DNA of 64,000 nucleotides from Stenotrophomonas oahuensis (GTDB taxonomy: Bacteria; Pseudomonadota; Gammaproteobacteria; Xanthomonadales; Xanthomonadaceae). The stretch covers positions 496,001 through 560,000 of the forward strand of contig NZ_CP115541.1 of assembly GCF_031834595.1 (NCBI RefSeq), in the 5' to 3' direction. This document shows, in pieces, positions 15,932 through 25,224 of this stretch. Both the position numbers and the translations under genes were made by a program. The number at the start of each line of letters is the position of its first letter. Within the stretch, counting starts at the first letter, position 1. The notes beneath the pieces were generated by a model. The model searched no databases. It was given only the letters and a program-made list of their open reading frames with translations, and had not been told where the DNA came from.

Positions 15932-16656
15932 CCCGTTCGTTCGTTGAGTTCCCGCTGGCCGTCGGCCAGCAGCTGTCGCTGCCCGAGGACGTGGCCAATC
16001 ACCTGGTGCGGGTGATGCGGCTGCGCGAGGGCGAAAGCTGCGTGCTGTTCAATGGCGACGGGCAGGACTACAGCGCCACGCTGGTTGAACTGGGCAAGCG
16101 CAATGCGCAGGTCCGGATTGACGCCGTGCAGGCGCTGGACAACGAGTCGCCGCTGTCGATCACGCTGCTGCAGGGGATCGCACGCGGCGAAAAGATGGAT
16201 CTGATCCTGCAGAAGGCGACCGAGCTGGGCGTGCAGGCCATCGTTCCGGTCAACGCCGAGCGAACCGAGGTGAAGCTGGATGCAGCCCGCGCCGAGAAGC
16301 GGCTGGCCCATTGGAACAGCGTGGTGGTCTCCGCCTGCGGACAATCCGGGCGCGCACGCGTGCCGTCGGTTACGGCACCGCAATCCCTGCTGGAGGCGGC
16401 GCGGAGTGTGCCTGCCGGGGCGCTCAAGCTGACCTTGGATCCGCTGGGCGAACATCGCCTGTCGACCCTGGCGGCGGCACCGGAGGGGGTGGTGATTGCG
16501 ATCGGTCCGGAAGGCGGCTGGTCCCCGCGTGACCGGCTGGCCTTGGCCGAAGCGGGCTTCCAGGGATTGCAGCTGGGGCCGCGCATTCTGCGGACCGAAA
16601 CGGCAGGGCTCGCCGCGATTGCGGCGGTGCAGGCGCGCCTGGGGGATCTGGGCTGA
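15922..16656 (+). CDS. rsmE: 16S rRNA (uracil-1498-N3)-methyltransferase
   Basis: The protein has 244 residues in the SPOUT fold. It methylates U1498 of 16S rRNA in the 30S subunit. The N-terminal PUA-like part holds 'HLVRVMRLREGESCVLFNGDG'. The C-terminal SAM-binding knot holds 'QKATELGVQAIVPV', 'VIAIGPEGGWSPRDRLALAEAGFQGLQLGPRILRTETAGLAAIAAVQA', quoted here as separate motifs of the family. The start may be ATG 15922 or the ATG two codons later. The TGA stop lies inside a REP hairpin (16654-16672). Confidence 0.95.
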   Translation: MRMTRSFVEFPLAVGQQLSLPEDVANHLVRVMRLREGESCVLFNGDGQDYSATLVELGKRNAQVRIDAVQALDNESPLSITLLQGIARGEKMDLILQKATELGVQAIVPVNAERTEVKLDAARAEKRLAHWNSVVVSACGQSGRARVPSVTAPQSLLEAARSVPAGALKLTLDPLGEHRLSTLAAAPEGVVIAIGPEGGWSPRDRLALAEAGFQGLQLGPRILRTETAGLAAIAAVQARLGDLG

Positions 16657-16678
16657 CGACCAACGGTCGTCAGCTACC
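16654..16678 (-). repeat. SMAG-like REP palindrome containing the rsmE stop codon
   Basis: TGACGACC-AAC-GGTCGTCA is an 8-bp perfect hairpin whose first three bases are the rsmE stop. The GTAGC head follows on the minus strand (16673-16678 read in reverse). It faces a second copy at 16728-16753. Confidence 0.7.
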
Positions 16679-16692
16679 GGGCATCATCGATA

Positions 16693-16730
16693 TTCGCACC
16701 GGGCGGTATCGCGATTCGAACCGGGCGGTA
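16693..16730. repeat. Two direct repeats TTCG(C/A)ACCGGGCGGTA
   Basis: The 16-bp word TTCGNACCGGGCGGTA occurs at 16693-16708 and 16715-16730, a 22-bp period, between the two facing REP hairpins. The second copy supplies the GTA of the right-hand REP head. Confidence 0.5.
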
Positions 16731-16753
16731 GGCAACGACCGTTGGTCGTTGCC
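16728..16753 (+). repeat. SMAG-like REP palindrome between rsmE and chpC
   Basis: GTAG head (16728-16731), then GGCAACGACC-GTT-GGTCGTTGCC, a perfect 10-bp stem. With the 16654 copy it forms an inverted pair between convergent genes, which may also end the long pil-chp transcript. Confidence 0.7.
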
Positions 16754-16760
16754 CGAATGG

Positions 16761-17234
16761 TCAGGCCGCCACCGGGTGGGCCCGATCCAGCGCTTCTTCC
16801 ACCGCATCCAGGTCGGGCAGCAGCGCGCTGCGCTCACCCAGCAGCACGCGCATGTGCACGCCGGTAGGCAGGGTTTCTTCGGACGCGTCGGCCAGCAGTC
16901 CGTCGCGCGGCACGGAAATCAACTGCGGGAAGTTCTGCGCGAGCATCGCGTAGTACGGTCGGCGCGGGTTGCCGCCCAGCGCCTTGAGCACCACCACCTT
17001 GTTCTTGCTGGCGACCATTTCATCGCCCAACCCGGCCAGCCGGGCGAACGACAGCAGCGGTACGTCCCAGCCGTGCCAGGCCAACTGGCCCAGCAACCAC
17101 GCCGGGGCGTCGGCCACCGGGTGCACCTGCACGTTGGACATCATTTCGGCCACCGTCGCGTTCGGCAGCAGCACATGCTGCTGGCCGGTCTCGATCAGTA
17201 CCCCACGGATTTCGTCGTTGCTGGCGTAGCTCAT
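16761..17234 (-). CDS. chpC: CheW-like protein ChpC of the Pil-Chp system
   Basis: The protein has 157 residues and a weak CheW fold: 'GVLIETGQQHVLLPNATVAEMM' corresponds to the start of a CheW beta-barrel and 'WDVPLLSFARLAG' to its 'VPVVDLR..' strand. CheW proteins couple the receptor to the CheA-type kinase. It is the last gene of pilG-pilH-pilI-pilJ-chpA-chpB-chpC, 32 bp after chpB, the position ChpC has in Pseudomonas. Cytoplasmic. The name rests on position plus weak similarity. Confidence 0.8.
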   Translation of the reverse strand: MSYASNDEIRGVLIETGQQHVLLPNATVAEMMSNVQVHPVADAPAWLLGQLAWHGWDVPLLSFARLAGLGDEMVASKNKVVVLKALGGNPRRPYYAMLAQNFPQLISVPRDGLLADASEETLPTGVHMRVLLGERSALLPDLDAVEEALDRAHPVAA

Positions 17235-17266
17235 GGTGTCTTTCCTGATAGGGGGTGGGCGGCGCG

Positions 17267-18592
17267 TTACTCGCTCACGCCCCAGCGTTCGGCGATGGCA
17301 GCAGCCAGCTGCGGCGGGTCGCCGGCAGCCATGCCGGCAGCAACCACGGCACTGGCCGCGATCGGGTCGTAGCAGCCCTCACCGGTCTGGCCGGCCACCC
17401 AGCCACCGGCCACAGCCAGCGACAGCGCATCATCCACCAGGCGGGCATCGGCTCCGCTGAGCATGACCACCGCACTGTGTGCTGCCGGCAGCGCGCTGAC
17501 CTGCACGCCTTCGACATCGGCGGTGAAATACAGGCCGCGGTTCTGCACACCCACGCCCACGTCGTCCGGCAGGATGTAGGCATTGCCCGCGACCACCGGC
17601 TGTTCGGATTCGGCCAGCAGCACCGGTAGCGCCGACACGCGCGCCATCTGCTTGACCAGGTTGCCGTAGCGGCCGCCGTCCAGTCGCATGTAGACCAGCA
17701 CCGGCGCGGCCAGACCAGCCGGCAGCGACGCCAGCAGGCGACGCAGCGCGTCGGGGCCGCCGATGCCGGCCAGCACCAGCACCGCGCCCGGCGCGGCGTC
17801 GCTGGGCGGCAGATCCGGTTCAAGCTCGACCAGCGACAGACCGCCGGGGTGGATGTCTTCAGCCGGCTCGTCCTGCGCGTCCTCTACCAGCGCTGCGCGC
17901 TCGGTGGCGGCCGGAACGTCGTCGGTCTCGACCAGCGACCAGCTGCTGTGGTGACCCACAGCGGCCGGCGGCGCGGCAGCGGGTACCGGCGGCGGCGCGA
18001 CAGGTGCCGGTACCGGCGAGGACTCTGCGGCCTGGATGGCAGCCAGGGCTTCCTCCAGTGACAGCGGCTCGCTGTAGCCTTCGCGGGCCGGGTACAGACC
18101 GTCGGCAGGCACTTCGGGCGCGGCATCGAAGGCTTCGCGCACGTGGAAATCCAGAGGGGCATCCGCATGCAGCTCGGCCGGCGTCACCGGCAGGCCGGGT
18201 TCCAGGTCGAGGATGCCTTCCTGTTCAGAGCCCGGCGGCAGCACGTCCTGATGGCCGTGCAGCTTGGCCACCAGATGACGCGCCCAGCGCTGCGCTTCCC
18301 AGCCTTCGCGACGCGCGGCCAGTTCGGCCTCGTCGAAGATCAGGGTCAGCGCCGGCGACGCCAGCACCGGGTCCAGTCGCTCCAGCGCTTCCTCGATGGC
18401 AGGCTCCAGCGCGACCAGCACAGCAGCCGCACCGGCCCCGCGCAGCGTATCCGCCTGCAGCGTATTGGGGTCTTCTTCCAGCACCACGCTGGCACCGGCC
18501 TGGACCAGTGCTTCACGCAGGCGCTCACGCGCGGGCCCGGTCCGGGCCAGCAGGGCGACCGACAGCGGCGAGATCAACTCATTCTCGGACAC
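17267..18592 (-). CDS. chpB: ChpB-like CheB homologue lacking receiver and methylesterase catalytic residues
   Basis: The protein has 441 residues from GTG 18592, which overlaps the chpA stop by 14 bp; an ATG at 18613 would add seven residues. Layout: a receiver-like domain (1-130) without an acceptor aspartate (the strand reads 'AAAVLVALEP'), a Pro/Ala/acid-rich linker (about 130-265), then a CheB-like esterase domain. In active CheB the catalytic Ser lies in G-A-S-T-G-G; here it is A275-G-I-G-G279. The His of QHMP is replaced in 'LVYMRLDGG' (Tyr301), and the Asp loop G-M-G-x-D-G reads M377-L-S-G-A-D-A. It therefore looks like a pseudo-enzyme that may serve as a scaffold. Alignment was by eye. 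Confidence 0.8.
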   Translation of the reverse strand: MSENELISPLSVALLARTGPARERLREALVQAGASVVLEEDPNTLQADTLRGAGAAAVLVALEPAIEEALERLDPVLASPALTLIFDEAELAARREGWEAQRWARHLVAKLHGHQDVLPPGSEQEGILDLEPGLPVTPAELHADAPLDFHVREAFDAAPEVPADGLYPAREGYSEPLSLEEALAAIQAAESSPVPAPVAPPPVPAAAPPAAVGHHSSWSLVETDDVPAATERAALVEDAQDEPAEDIHPGGLSLVELEPDLPPSDAAPGAVLVLAGIGGPDALRRLLASLPAGLAAPVLVYMRLDGGRYGNLVKQMARVSALPVLLAESEQPVVAGNAYILPDDVGVGVQNRGLYFTADVEGVQVSALPAAHSAVVMLSGADARLVDDALSLAVAGGWVAGQTGEGCYDPIAASAVVAAGMAAGDPPQLAAAIAERWGVSE

Positions 18593-21500
18593 GGGCGATC
18601 CCCAGCAGGTCATACACGTTACGCATCAGGTCCAGCTCCTGGTACGGCTTGCCCAGGTAGCGCTGGACACCGATTTCAAAGGCGCGTTGACGGTGTTTGT
18701 CGCCGCTGCGCGAGGTAATCATCACGATCGGCACATCCTTGTAGCGCGGATCTGCACGCATGGTGGTGGCCAGTTCATAGCCGTCCATGCGCGGCATTTC
18801 GATATCCAGCAACATCAGGTCCGGCACGCGTTCTTCCAGGCGTTCCAGCGCTTCGATACCGTCGCGGGCAACCGCCACTTCGAAGTTGTGACGCTCGAGG
18901 ATGCGGCCGGTCACCTTGCGCATGGTCAGCGAGTCGTCGACCACCATCACCAGCGGGACCTGGCGGTCGCTGGCCTGGGCGGTGGTGTCGACCGGCTTGA
19001 TCGGGTTGGCCTGGTGACGACGCACCAGCGGTGCAACGTCCAGGATGACCACGACGCGGCCATCGCCGGTAATGGTGGCACCGTAGATACCCGGTACCGA
19101 GGCGATCTGCAGGCCGACCGGCTTGACCACGACTTCGCGGTTGCCCAGCACCTGGTCGATGGCCACGGCAGCACGCAGTTCACCGGCGCGCACCAGCAGC
19201 AACGGCACCTGATCCTGGCCTTCGGCCTTGGCCTGGCCCTGGCCGACCAGCGTGCCCAGGTCATGCAGGGCAAACTCTTCGCCGCCGTAGTGGTAGCCAC
19301 CGTTGGCCGATTCGAAGCGCTCGCGCGAGATCCGGCCGATACCACTGACCGAGGCGACCGGCACCGCGAAGGTAGTTTCGCCGATCTGCACGAACACGGC
19401 CTGGGTGACCGCCAGGGTCTGCGGCAGGCGCAGAGTGAAGGTGACGCCCTTGCCACGCACCGAGTGGATGTCCACCGAGCCGCCGAGCTGGCGTACTTCG
19501 TTGTGCACCACGTCCATGCCCACGCCACGGCCCGCCAGCTGGCTGACCTGATCGGCGGTGCTGAACCCGGCAGCGAAGATCATAGCGTCCAGTTCGGCTT
19601 CGCTGATCTGCGCGCCGGCCTCGATCAGGCCACGCTGTTCGGCGCGGCGGCGGATCGCGTCGCGGTCCAGGCCGGCACCATCGTCGGCCACTTCCAGCAC
19701 GATTTCCGAGCCTTCGCGGCGCAGACGGATGGCGATCTCGCCCTCTTCCGGCTTGCCGGCAGCGCGACGCTGCGCTGGCGTTTCCAGACCATGCGCGACC
19801 GAGTTGCGCAGCATGTGTTCCAGCGGCGCGACCATGCGGTCGAGCACGTTGCGGTCGAGTTCGCCGTGGGTACCGTCGAGGGTGACGTGCACCTGCTTGC
19901 CGGTGTCCTGGCCGGCCTGACGGACCACGCGACGCAGGCGCGGCACCAGGCCATCGAACGGCACCATGCGCGCACGCATCAGGCCATCCTGCAGTTCCGA
20001 GCTGACGCGCGACTGCTGCTGCAGCAGCACGTCGTACTGGCGCGACAGGTCGTCCAGCACGCCCTGCAGACCGCCAAGGTCGGCCGCCGATTCGTTCAGC
20101 GCACGGCTGAGCTGCTGCAGCGTGGAGAAGCGGTCCAGTTCCAGCGGATCGAACTTGTGATCCACCTGTTCCTGCTCGCGCTGGTAACGGGCGACGATCT
20201 GCGCTTCGGTTTCCAGGTCCAGACGGCGCAGCTGATCACGCAGACGGGCGTTGGTGCGGTCCAGTTCGGCCATGGCGCCGCGGAAGGCACCCAGCTGCTG
20301 TTCCAGACGCGAGCGGTAGATCGCCACTTCACCGGCATGGTTGACCAAGCGGTCCAGCAGGTCGGCGCGCACGCGCACCTGTTCCTGCTGCGGACGGGCC
20401 AGCATGTCGTCATCGGCGGCCGCTTCAAGCTGCACCGGAGCCGACAGCGGAGCCAGCTCGGCCAGCGGCGCGCGGCGTTCGACCACGATGGGGGCAACCG
20501 GAGCCGCGGCAACGGTTTCGACCGGTGCCTGCACCGGTGCCTGCGCGTCGACCACTGCAACTGCAGCCGGCACGTCTTCGACCGGTGCCGGATCCTGCGC
20601 GGCAGGCGCTTCGACAGTTGCCTCGACAGCAGGCACTTCGATAGCCGGCGCTTCCACGCTCGTCTCAATCGCTGCAGTTTCCGGCACGACGTCCTCGACC
20701 GGGGCTGCATCAATCTGCACCGGCGCGGTGTCCACGCTCTCGATCTCGGCTTCGACGCCCTCGACACGCCCCAGGGTGCGCTGTTCGAAGGCGTTGATCA
20801 GGTCGACCGGCATGGCGACCGCCTGGTGGTTGCCGGTGCGGGTCAGCATCTGGTGCAGGCGATCGAAACCACGCTCCAGCAGTTTGACGTCGGCGCGATC
20901 AATGTCGGTACGGTTGGCTGCGACGACTTCCAGCAGCGACTCGATGCTGTGGCCCAGGTCGCCGATGGCGTTGATGCCGGCCATGCGTGCACCACCCTTC
21001 AGGGTGTGCAGGTCACGCTGCAGCCCGGCCACCACTTCGCGGTCCTCGGGCGCATCGCGCAGCTCGCTGATCAGGCCGTCGCAGTGGTCCAGCAGGTCCT
21101 TGCCTTCTTCGACGAAGATGTCGACCAGCTCGCGGTCGAGCTGGCTGAAGTCGAGCGGCTCGACGTTGGCCTGGTCTTCCAGGACATCGTCGTGATCTGG
21201 ATCGCTGACGACCGTTGCCACCAGCGGTGCCTCTTCCAGTTCAAACAGCGGTGCGGCGTCGTTCTGCGCACCGGCTTCAACACCGGCGAAGGCGTCGCTG
21301 TCGTTCTGGCCCGCCAGCGTGGCGTCCAGCGCAAGCAGGCCGTCGGCCGCCTCGCTGGTCTCGCCGTCGATCACGGTCAGGCCATCGTCCAGCGCCTGCT
21401 GCAGATCGACCGGCTCGCCGAACGCGGGGACCGGCGGCAGCACCTCGTCGAGTGCGTCGGTCGCGTCCTCCACCGATTCGGTGACCATACCCGGGTCGAA

Positions 21501-24500
21501 GTACTGCGACAGATCTTCGGCACCGGTGAGTTCCACCGATTCCAGACCGGCTTCGGAGACCGGGGCAACCGGTTCCTCAGCGCTGATGTCTGCAACGGCC
21601 GTCGCTTCCACCTCGACCACGTCGAGGCCCACCGGCAGGTCGGCATCGAAGTAGGCCGACAGGTCATCGCTGCCGGTCAGCTCCTGCACCGCCAAGCTGT
21701 CTTCAGCTGCCGCGGCGTCCTGGGCCGGCACGGCGTCGAACTCGACCACGCTCAGCGCGTCGCTTTCGACGATGGCCTGCTGCAGTTCCGGCGCGCTGGT
21801 GTCGTCCAACGTGGCCAGACCGCCCTGCACGTCGAACTGCGCGGCCAGCGCCGCCAGCTCCTGCGCGGTGGCATCCTGCGCGTCGCGCAGGCTGACTACG
21901 GACGTCAGCTCGGCCGCGATCGCGTCGTCGGCGTCGTCGTCCTGATCGCCTGCGTCAAGCTCGTCGGCGACCAGCGCCGGCCAGCGTGCTTCGGGCAGGG
22001 TTTCCGCCAGTGCCTGCAGTCGCGCGGCAAGTTCGGCCTGCGCGGGAATGCGCGGAGTCGGAGCCTGCAGTGCTTCCATGGTGGTGCGGATGGCCGCGGC
22101 AGCGGCATCAAGCGCGGCAACGCCTTCGGCATCGGGCAGTGCGTCGGCAGCCAGCGAACGCTTGATGAAGCTTTCGGCGGCACCGGTGACCGCGGTGATC
22201 TCCGGCACGTCGGTCATCGCGAACGCACCGTTCATGGTGTGCACGGCGCGCAGCAGCGCATCGGTGACCGGCTGCGGGCTGACCTTGGCCTGCTGCAACC
22301 AGGTCTGCAAGGTACCGTGATGGGTTTCGACTTCGGCTTCGAGGATCTCGCGCAGCACGTCGTCGATGTTGGCCGGGGTGCCGGTCAACACGTCTTCGAC
22401 GACAGCTTCTTCGGCGAAAGCCGCTTCGACTACCGGGTCGACGACCGGTTCGCTCGCTGCCGCCGCTTCGACCGGCGCAACGGGGGCGGCTGCCGGACGC
22501 TGCAGCGGCACATGGAAGGTTTCCTCGCCCGCAGCAACACGATCGGCGATTCCCTGCATGGCCTGCAGATCGGCGTGCACGCGGCTGCCATCGCGCAGCG
22601 CGGCATTCAGCTGCGGCAGCACTTCATAAGCCTGGGTGACCATGGCGACCACGGCCGGCGACGCCGGGCGGGTGCCATCGAGCACGCGGTTGAGCATGCC
22701 CTCGATCTTCCAGCTGAACTCGCCAAGCGTACGCGCACCGACCAGTCGCCCACTGCCCTTCAGGGTGTGGAAGACGCGACGGATCGGACGCAGACGGTCC
22801 ATGTTGTCGGGCGCGGCGCGCCAGACCGGCAACAGGTTGCCCAGGTTGACCAGTTCCTCGTCGAACTCTTCGATGAAGACGTCGCGGATGTCCTGGTCGA
22901 TGTTTTCGCCGTCGTCCTCGAAACCCGCTTCGATGCTCTCGACCGCGTCGACGGCAAGTTCGGTGGGTGCTGCCTCGGTCGGCTCCGCCGCTGCCGGGGC
23001 CGTGCTGAACTGCGCCGCAGCGGCGTCCAGCTCGGCCAGGAACCGGGCCGATTCATCGTCCAGCTCGATCTTGCCGATCACGGCTTCCTGCACATTGGCG
23101 ACCGGTGCCGACGAGGACGCGGCCACCGGCTCGGCGGCGGCCGGCACGTCCTCAAGTGCCGCATCGCCCTGCAGGAACGCAGGCAACGCTTCCACGTCGA
23201 CGGTCGTACCCGGCTCGATGGTGTCGTCCACATTCAGCGACAGCACGTCGCCGGCATTGTGAAGCGCGTCATCGACGGTGAATTCAATGGGTTCGTCGTG
23301 CAGCTCCAGCGAGTCGCTTTCCGCAGCCACCGGATCAAATGCCGAACCGGCGGTGATGGGCGACGGGGCCACAGCGTCGAGGTCCGCTTCAATGCCCGCT
23401 TCGGCATCGAAGCCGTCCAGCGAGATCGGCGCGATGTCCAGCGCAGTGCCGTCCCAGCGACCGGTGGTGTCTTCGCCCTCGGCCTGCACCGGATCGAAGC
23501 TGGCAAAGGTGGGAGCCACTTCATCGTGCGGCGTTTCAGCGGCCGCCGCTTCGCTGCGATCTTCATGCGCGAGCGTCCACTTCGGCGCGTCGGCTGCCAC
23601 CGGAGCGGTAGAGGCTTCAAACACCAGCGGCGGCAGAACGCGTGCAGTGGGTGCTTCGGCGACCGGGGCCACCACGGCTGGCTCAGCCACGTCCGGCGTA
23701 ACCGCAGCAGGTGCGGGGTCAAAGGTGAAGTCCGGAAGCGGTGCCGGCGCAACCTCGCCGGGCGCAGGTGCGGCCGGGGTGACCTCGATCGGCACCGGCT
23801 CGAGCGCGACCGGGGCGATGGGCGCAATCGGCTCCGGCGTAACCGCCAGCACCGGCGCTTCCGCCTCGACGACGGCCTGCTGCTCAGCCGGCAGCGGCCA
23901 GTAGCGGAGCGTTTCCAGGCTGGTGCGGGTGATGTCCAGAATGTCTTCGCGACCCGGGCGACGCTCGCGCAATGCCTCGAGGTAGTACTCCAGGCTGGCC
24001 ATGGCGTCGGCCAGCGTATCCAGCTGACGACCGCTGGGCACGCGCTGGCGGCCGATCAGCTCCACCGCGATGTACTGACGTACACCCTGCAGGTAGTCGG
24101 CCGGCAGCGGAAGATCCAGCATGCGCAGCGCGCCGGCGACTTCGCCGAGCAGGCGCGGCACTTCGTCCAGTTGCTGGTGGTTCCAGTTGGTTTCAATGAA
24201 AGCGACGAAATGCTCACGGGCAGCCGCGAAATTTGCGATCGCCTCATGCGCCAGCACTTCCAGCGTGCGGCGGCCTTCCACTGCGCTCGGATCTTCTTCG
24301 CCGCTGCCGCTAGCCCCCAGGTGCGCGACCTGGTCGTCCAGCGAAGCGTCCACGTACAGCAGCGCGCCGGCGATATCCAGCAGCATGCCTTCGTCAATCT
24401 GCTGTTCGCCCTGGACCACGCTGGTCAGCGCATCGCGCTGCTGCACGACCACGCCACGGGCCACGCCCAGGCCCATCATGCCCAGGGTGTCAGCCACGGC

Positions 24501-25130
24501 GCCCAGTTCATTGACCTGGGTCTGCAGCTGGCCCGGCTCGCCGCCGGTGCGCAGATGCAGGTCCAGCGCATCCTTGATGCGCAGCAGTTCTTCCTTGACC
24601 GCGTTGCCGACGGTATCAAGCAGCTCACGGTTGCGCCCGCTCAGGCTGCCGCGCGCGTGGTCGAGCTCGGCTTCAGTGGCACTGGCGCTTTCCGGAGCGA
24701 AGGCGAACAGCACGCTTTCATTGATACCCGGCGCGCCTCGCGCGGCGCGGATCTCGTTGAGCAGCGGCAGCAGCACGATCGGAATATCGCGGTGACCGTT
24801 CTGCAGGCGCTCCAGATAATCGGGCAGCAGCACGCTGCCGCGCATCAGGGTGGCACAGGCTTCGTCACGGTCCGGCACCTGGCCCGCACCGACGGCGTTG
24901 GCCAGCTGCTCCATTTCCTCGGCGACCATGGCCGGTGCATACAGCTCCACCATGCGCAGGGTGCCCTGCACCTGGTGCAGGTAACCGGCGCAGAAGCGCA
25001 TGCGGCTTCCGTCCGCCGGATCTTCCACGAAGTACTCGACCTCGTTGCGCACCTGGCGCAGGGTCTCGTCCAGCTCCGGCTTGACCCAGCCCAGAGCGGC
25101 GTGGCTCATGGCATCGCGCAGCGTGCTCAT
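18579..25130 (-). CDS. chpA: Hybrid histidine kinase ChpA/PilL of the type IV pilus chemosensory system
   Basis: This CheA-type kinase has 2183 residues. From the start there is an Hpt-like segment (H52 in YLHQVQG). Three clear Hpt domains follow: H788 (HTLKGSG), H964 (HTMNGAF) and H1375 (HTLKGGA), separated by long acidic Ala/Pro/Val-rich linkers. After these come a dimerisation helix pair, an ATPase domain ('LRNSVAHGLE', 'VADDGAGLD', 'GRGVGMDVV'), a CheW-like domain, and a C-terminal receiver with acceptor D2109 (LLDIEMPRMDG). It receives signals from PilJ through PilI/ChpC and should phosphorylate PilG and PilH. Pseudomonas ChpA is larger and has more Hpt domains. ATG 25130 fits the family start (MSTLRDAMSHAALGWVKPEL). 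Confidence 0.95.
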   Translation of the reverse strand: MSTLRDAMSHAALGWVKPELDETLRQVRNEVEYFVEDPADGSRMRFCAGYLHQVQGTLRMVELYAPAMVAEEMEQLANAVGAGQVPDRDEACATLMRGSVLLPDYLERLQNGHRDIPIVLLPLLNEIRAARGAPGINESVLFAFAPESASATEAELDHARGSLSGRNRELLDTVGNAVKEELLRIKDALDLHLRTGGEPGQLQTQVNELGAVADTLGMMGLGVARGVVVQQRDALTSVVQGEQQIDEGMLLDIAGALLYVDASLDDQVAHLGASGSGEEDPSAVEGRRTLEVLAHEAIANFAAAREHFVAFIETNWNHQQLDEVPRLLGEVAGALRMLDLPLPADYLQGVRQYIAVELIGRQRVPSGRQLDTLADAMASLEYYLEALRERRPGREDILDITRTSLETLRYWPLPAEQQAVVEAEAPVLAVTPEPIAPIAPVALEPVPIEVTPAAPAPGEVAPAPLPDFTFDPAPAAVTPDVAEPAVVAPVAEAPTARVLPPLVFEASTAPVAADAPKWTLAHEDRSEAAAAETPHDEVAPTFASFDPVQAEGEDTTGRWDGTALDIAPISLDGFDAEAGIEADLDAVAPSPITAGSAFDPVAAESDSLELHDEPIEFTVDDALHNAGDVLSLNVDDTIEPGTTVDVEALPAFLQGDAALEDVPAAAEPVAASSSAPVANVQEAVIGKIELDDESARFLAELDAAAAQFSTAPAAAEPTEAAPTELAVDAVESIEAGFEDDGENIDQDIRDVFIEEFDEELVNLGNLLPVWRAAPDNMDRLRPIRRVFHTLKGSGRLVGARTLGEFSWKIEGMLNRVLDGTRPASPAVVAMVTQAYEVLPQLNAALRDGSRVHADLQAMQGIADRVAAGEETFHVPLQRPAAAPVAPVEAAAASEPVVDPVVEAAFAEEAVVEDVLTGTPANIDDVLREILEAEVETHHGTLQTWLQQAKVSPQPVTDALLRAVHTMNGAFAMTDVPEITAVTGAAESFIKRSLAADALPDAEGVAALDAAAAAIRTTMEALQAPTPRIPAQAELAARLQALAETLPEARWPALVADELDAGDQDDDADDAIAAELTSVVSLRDAQDATAQELAALAAQFDVQGGLATLDDTSAPELQQAIVESDALSVVEFDAVPAQDAAAAEDSLAVQELTGSDDLSAYFDADLPVGLDVVEVEATAVADISAEEPVAPVSEAGLESVELTGAEDLSQYFDPGMVTESVEDATDALDEVLPPVPAFGEPVDLQQALDDGLTVIDGETSEAADGLLALDATLAGQNDSDAFAGVEAGAQNDAAPLFELEEAPLVATVVSDPDHDDVLEDQANVEPLDFSQLDRELVDIFVEEGKDLLDHCDGLISELRDAPEDREVVAGLQRDLHTLKGGARMAGINAIGDLGHSIESLLEVVAANRTDIDRADVKLLERGFDRLHQMLTRTGNHQAVAMPVDLINAFEQRTLGRVEGVEAEIESVDTAPVQIDAAPVEDVVPETAAIETSVEAPAIEVPAVEATVEAPAAQDPAPVEDVPAAVAVVDAQAPVQAPVETVAAAPVAPIVVERRAPLAELAPLSAPVQLEAAADDDMLARPQQEQVRVRADLLDRLVNHAGEVAIYRSRLEQQLGAFRGAMAELDRTNARLRDQLRRLDLETEAQIVARYQREQEQVDHKFDPLELDRFSTLQQLSRALNESAADLGGLQGVLDDLSRQYDVLLQQQSRVSSELQDGLMRARMVPFDGLVPRLRRVVRQAGQDTGKQVHVTLDGTHGELDRNVLDRMVAPLEHMLRNSVAHGLETPAQRRAAGKPEEGEIAIRLRREGSEIVLEVADDGAGLDRDAIRRRAEQRGLIEAGAQISEAELDAMIFAAGFSTADQVSQLAGRGVGMDVVHNEVRQLGGSVDIHSVRGKGVTFTLRLPQTLAVTQAVFVQIGETTFAVPVASVSGIGRISRERFESANGGYHYGGEEFALHDLGTLVGQGQAKAEGQDQVPLLLVRAGELRAAVAIDQVLGNREVVVKPVGLQIASVPGIYGATITGDGRVVVILDVAPLVRRHQANPIKPVDTTAQASDRQVPLVMVVDDSLTMRKVTGRILERHNFEVAVARDGIEALERLEERVPDLMLLDIEMPRMDGYELATTMRADPRYKDVPIVMITSRSGDKHRQRAFEIGVQRYLGKPYQELDLMRNVYDLLGIARVRE

Positions 25131-25224
25131 GCCGGTTCTCCCGGCAGGTGGGCGCGCATGTCGTGCTGTGAATTCTCGCGATGCATCATCTGCTGATTCC
25201 TTCCCTCTTCGCGCTGCCTGCGGG

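Noticed and set aside
18396..25196. Open frame of about 2266 codons on the plus strand opposite chpA
   Set aside because: It mirrors chpA. GC-biased third positions make the opposite-strand frame stop-poor; the predicted protein is His/Arg/Gln-rich and matches no family, while chpA has all its domains.
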